Source of the DNA: Pseudomonas sp. 8Z
GTDB lineage: Bacteria; Pseudomonadota; Gammaproteobacteria; Pseudomonadales; Pseudomonadaceae
Assembly (NCBI RefSeq): GCF_902506535.1
Contig: NZ_LR733827.1
Span: 1,208,805 to 1,272,804, forward strand
Direction of reading: 5' to 3'
Length of the DNA: 64,000 bases
Part shown: piece by piece, positions 61,245 through 64,000 of the stretch
Layout of the letters: each line of letters begins with the position of its first letter
Position numbering within the stretch: the stretch's first letter is position 1
The notes under the pieces: model-generated
What the model was told of the DNA's origin: nothing
The model's database searches: none
The model's input: only the letters and a program-made list of their open reading frames with translations
Position numbers and translations under genes: made by a program

Positions 61245-63656
61245 TTACCAGTTGTAACTCACCTTGGCGGTGATTTCGCGCCCTGGGTTGTAGTAGTCCG
61301 CGCTACCACGACCGACCACATGTTGCTCGTCGAGCAGGTTGCTGACGTTGATGGCCAGGTCAGTGGCCTTGTCGATCTGGTACTTGAACGCAGCATCGAA
61401 CAACGTGGTGCTCTCGCTCTTGCCGGTGCTGTTGAGGTCGTTGAAGAAGTAAGCGCCAACATAACGGGCGCCCAGGCCAACGCTCACATCCGTGCCCGGC
61501 ACGCGGTAGTAACTCCACAGCGAGCCGGAATGCTTGGGCGCGGACACCAGTTGGTTACCCTTGACCGAGGCGAATTCATTGGCCGTGCCATTCCAGACCT
61601 GCAGCCCGCCTTTGAGCACTTCGGTGTCCATGTAGGAGTAACCGGCGATCAGGCTCAGGTTGTCGGTCAGCTCAGCCTTGGCCTCTAGATCGAGCCCGCG
61701 CACGCGCTGCTCACCAACGGTCTGCTGGTCGATCAGGCCGTTGGACTGCACGACGGACGTGGCGACATCCTCCTGGGTCAGCTCGTAAATCGCCGCCGAG
61801 AACAGCGCGTTGATCTGCATAGGCGAGTACTTCACCCCCACCTCGTACTGAGTGCCACGCTCCGGGGTGACGCCAACCTCAGGTGGTGCCACCGACTCCA
61901 CCATGCTGATGTAGGTCGACACCTCGTCATTGACGAGATAGGTCAGCGCCCCGCGCATGGAGTTTTCCGAATAGTTACCGGTGCTACGCGTGGCAGTCAG
62001 GTGATCGGTTTCGGTGACGTCCATCGAATCATTGCGCAGGCCAACGGTGACGATAAAGCGCTCGTAGAACGACAGGTTCTGCTGCAGGAACACCGATTTG
62101 ATGCTGTCTTTGCGGCTCTTGTCTTCGTAGACGGTCGCGGCAGAAACACCACGATAGACCGGGTTGGTGACATCGATGGGGTCAGCATTGCCAAAAACGG
62201 AGAGACTCGTCGAGGAGGAATCGAGGTACTCCACGCCGATGATGCTGCTGCTGTCGATGTTCTCGAAGCGCGCGTCGTACTGCAGCATCAGGTTGCCATT
62301 GAACTGCTCAGCTTCGCGCTCAGAGCCCAGGTAGCCACGGTCGACCAGCGTGCCACTGTGCCCCGCCGCGTCGCTGATATAGACGTAGCCGTAGTCATCG
62401 CTCAGGTCGCTGTGGCGCAGGTTGCTGCGCAGGGTGAAGCCGTTGTCGAAATCATGGGTGAAGTTGGCACTGACGCTGGTGCGCTCGACATCGTGGAAGT
62501 TGTAGCTCGGCTCGCCGAAGAACTCGTCGCGGTCGTACTCCCTATCCATCGGGTAGCCGCCGCTGTTGGGCGTGTTGTCCTGGCGCAGGTGGTCGACCAC
62601 CAGCGTGGCCGAGGTGAAGGCGGTCGGCGCCCAGGTCAGGCCACCCATCAGGAAGTTGTTGTCGTCCTGGGAGTGCTCGTACTCGCGGTCGCTGTCCTGA
62701 AACTTGCCGGTAAAGCGATAGGCCAAGGTTTGCTCTTCATTCGCATCACCGGTATCCAGGCCGGTTTCCATATGATTGAACGAGCCGTAAGTGGCATAGA
62801 CCTGACCGAACGTGTCAAAGCGCGGCTGCTTGGTGACGAAGTTCACCGAACCACCCGGATCGGCCGGGCCGAACAACGTCGAGTTGGCGCCGCGCAAGAT
62901 CTCGATGCGCTCATAGGCGAAAGGATCTTCGCGCACACCACGCATCGTGCCCAGGGTCAGGCCATCACGGTAAGTGGTGGCCTGGAAGCCGCGAATTTGG
63001 AAGTAGTCATTGCGGTCATCGGTGCCGTAATAGTCGGTGATGACGCCAGGGGTGTACTGCAACAGCTCCTCGGTGGTGCTGGCACTGCGTTGGGCGATTT
63101 CCTCCTCGGTCACGACCGAAACCGATGCCGGCGTGTTGAGGATATTGGTCGCCACCTTGCCGCCGACCCACAGCTCCTGCGCCACCACCGAACGAGAGAG
63201 GTCCTCGCCAGCCGCCTGGGAATTGATCAGGATGGGCGCCAGGCGATATTGCTCATCCTGCGGCACAGGCTGCAGCCCATAGCTGCCATCGGCCTGTTCC
63301 ACGGCCTCCAGCCCGGTGCCGGTAAGCAGCGCCGCCAAACCACCGGCCACCGTATAGTTGCCCTGCAAGCCGGGGCTGCTGACGCCCTCGGCCAGACTAC
63401 CGGCGCCGACCAAATACACCCCTGCCTCGCGGGAGAAGCGCGTGAGCGCAGTAGCCAGCGGCCCGCCCGGAATCTCATAGCTACGCACAGACGCCAGCGC
63501 AGCGCTGTCCTGCGCCATGGTGCTCGGCGCCCAGCTCGCCAAGCTCACGGCACTCCCCAACAACGCCGCGTGAAGCGCCAGGTGCAGCGGACGCAAGGCA
63601 AAGACATGGGCGGCGATACCCGAACGGGCAGCGCGCGGGTGACGGCGGTGGGACAT
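61245..63656 (-). CDS. TonB-dependent receptor with signalling (STN) domain, FecA-like
   Basis: An 803-residue outer-membrane receptor. A long signal peptide ends near STMAQ. The STN/secretin domain follows (SYEIPGGPLATALTRFSREAGVYLVGAG...LLTGTGLEAV), then the plug (TPASVSVVTEEEIAQRSASTTEELLQYTPGV, RIEILRGANSTLFGPADPGGSVNFVTKQP) and a barrel ending GREITAKVSYNW. The STN domain means it signals to a FecR anti-sigma factor; a fecR-like gene precedes it. The ligand is likely a ferric siderophore. An AGGAA site precedes the chosen ATG; ATGs further upstream lack support. Confidence 0.92.
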   Translation of the reverse strand: MSHRRHPRAARSGIAAHVFALRPLHLALHAALLGSAVSLASWAPSTMAQDSAALASVRSYEIPGGPLATALTRFSREAGVYLVGAGSLAEGVSSPGLQGNYTVAGGLAALLTGTGLEAVEQADGSYGLQPVPQDEQYRLAPILINSQAAGEDLSRSVVAQELWVGGKVATNILNTPASVSVVTEEEIAQRSASTTEELLQYTPGVITDYYGTDDRNDYFQIRGFQATTYRDGLTLGTMRGVREDPFAYERIEILRGANSTLFGPADPGGSVNFVTKQPRFDTFGQVYATYGSFNHMETGLDTGDANEEQTLAYRFTGKFQDSDREYEHSQDDNNFLMGGLTWAPTAFTSATLVVDHLRQDNTPNSGGYPMDREYDRDEFFGEPSYNFHDVERTSVSANFTHDFDNGFTLRSNLRHSDLSDDYGYVYISDAAGHSGTLVDRGYLGSEREAEQFNGNLMLQYDARFENIDSSSIIGVEYLDSSSTSLSVFGNADPIDVTNPVYRGVSAATVYEDKSRKDSIKSVFLQQNLSFYERFIVTVGLRNDSMDVTETDHLTATRSTGNYSENSMRGALTYLVNDEVSTYISMVESVAPPEVGVTPERGTQYEVGVKYSPMQINALFSAAIYELTQEDVATSVVQSNGLIDQQTVGEQRVRGLDLEAKAELTDNLSLIAGYSYMDTEVLKGGLQVWNGTANEFASVKGNQLVSAPKHSGSLWSYYRVPGTDVSVGLGARYVGAYFFNDLNSTGKSESTTLFDAAFKYQIDKATDLAINVSNLLDEQHVVGRGSADYYNPGREITAKVSYNW

Positions 63657-63823
63657 GGACGGTATTCCTCTGGCGAGCATGATGGATGAGCGAAGACCGT
63701 CAACAGGCGCTGCACTCAGCCGCTCAAGCCTCTGCTTCAGCGCTGTTTGCTGTCTTCTCACTGGGTAAACCCGTGAGCCGCAGAAACCCGGAACCTGTTT
63801 TTCAATCTTTTTTGCCAAGCCAA

Positions 63824-64000
63824 TCAGTGCCGGGCTTCGATGCTCGCCCACCAGGGCAACGGCTGCTCGATGCTAATGGGCAACGCCGACGCCAGCATGC
63901 GCAACACTCGCTCCGAATCACGCACCGGGAAGTTGCCATACACCCGCAGATCCGCCACCTCGTCGGCAACGCCGAGGTGGCCCTGGCGATAGCGGCGCAA
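63824..64000 (-). CDS. FecR-like anti-sigma regulator, N-terminus beyond window edge
   Basis: The last 58 codons of a minus-strand gene: LRRYRQGHLGVADEVADLRV, then YGNFPVRDSERVLRMLASALPISIEQ and WWASIEARH before the stop. This is the C-terminal signalling region of FecR/FpvR-type regulators, which contacts the receptor STN domain. Placed just upstream of the STN receptor in the usual sigma-factor / fecR / receptor order; an ECF sigma gene is expected past the right edge. Confidence 0.8.
   Translation of the reverse strand: MRRYRQGHLGVADEVADLRVYGNFPVRDSERVLRMLASALPISIEQPLPWWASIEARH

Overview
The window is high-GC chromosomal DNA of a Pseudomonas, most likely from the P. oleovorans / P. pseudoalcaligenes / P. 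mendocina lineage. This rests on recognisable Pseudomonas gene clusters (xerD-dsbC-hom-thrC, rpsP-rimM-trmD-rplS, edd-glk / gap / hexR-zwf-pgl-eda, guaB-guaA), on protein lengths and motifs, and on several families of short palindromic intergenic repeats typical of the genus. No tRNA, rRNA, CRISPR array, prophage or insertion sequence was seen. The species assignment is an inference; no search was run.

Left part (1-17480): a DUF533 gene cut by the left edge, recJ, yaeQ, a GH13 sucrose-phosphorylase-like enzyme and a membrane-anchored TPR-like protein. A seven-gene minus-strand operon follows (17122 down to 6248): DUF2170 (YjfI-like) protein with an apparent DNA-binding N-terminus, PspA/IM30, YqiJ-type OB-fold membrane protein, flotillin (YqiK-like), a 1743-residue coiled-coil AAA ATPase, an intact-looking rhomboid protease and a single-HKD phospholipase D-like protein. 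It reads as a membrane-surveillance or membrane-remodelling machine and is the most interesting part of the window. Two related palindromes lie just upstream of its first gene.

Middle (17484-42295): housekeeping genes for threonine synthesis, disulfide isomerisation, recombination, ribosome and tRNA maturation, SRP (ffh), a cytochrome-assembly-like membrane protein, a CNNM/CorC protein, purT, a NUDIX / gamma-carbonic-anhydrase / DUF1289 cluster, a second NUDIX gene, an L,D-transpeptidase, purL, mltF, tadA, an aromatic amino acid permease and a Tat-exported multicopper oxidase.

Sugar region (42401-50775): eda-pgl-zwf diverge from hexR, and edd-glk diverge from gap, with candidate HexR operators in both divergent regions. 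Between hexR and glk, where Pseudomonas normally carries the GltRS two-component system, the glucose ABC transporter and the OprB porin, only a frameshifted C-terminal fragment of gltR remains. The cell keeps the Entner-Doudoroff enzymes and their repressor but has lost the glucose-uptake block at this locus.

Right part (50797-64000): a remnant of an NAD-dependent epimerase/reductase, guaBA, a TonB-dependent siderophore receptor with a Fur-box-like site, a zinc-ribbon protein, a PACE efflux transporter divergent from a LysR regulator, xseA, an M23 peptidase, and a second TonB receptor with an N-terminal signalling domain preceded by a fecR-like gene that runs off the right edge.
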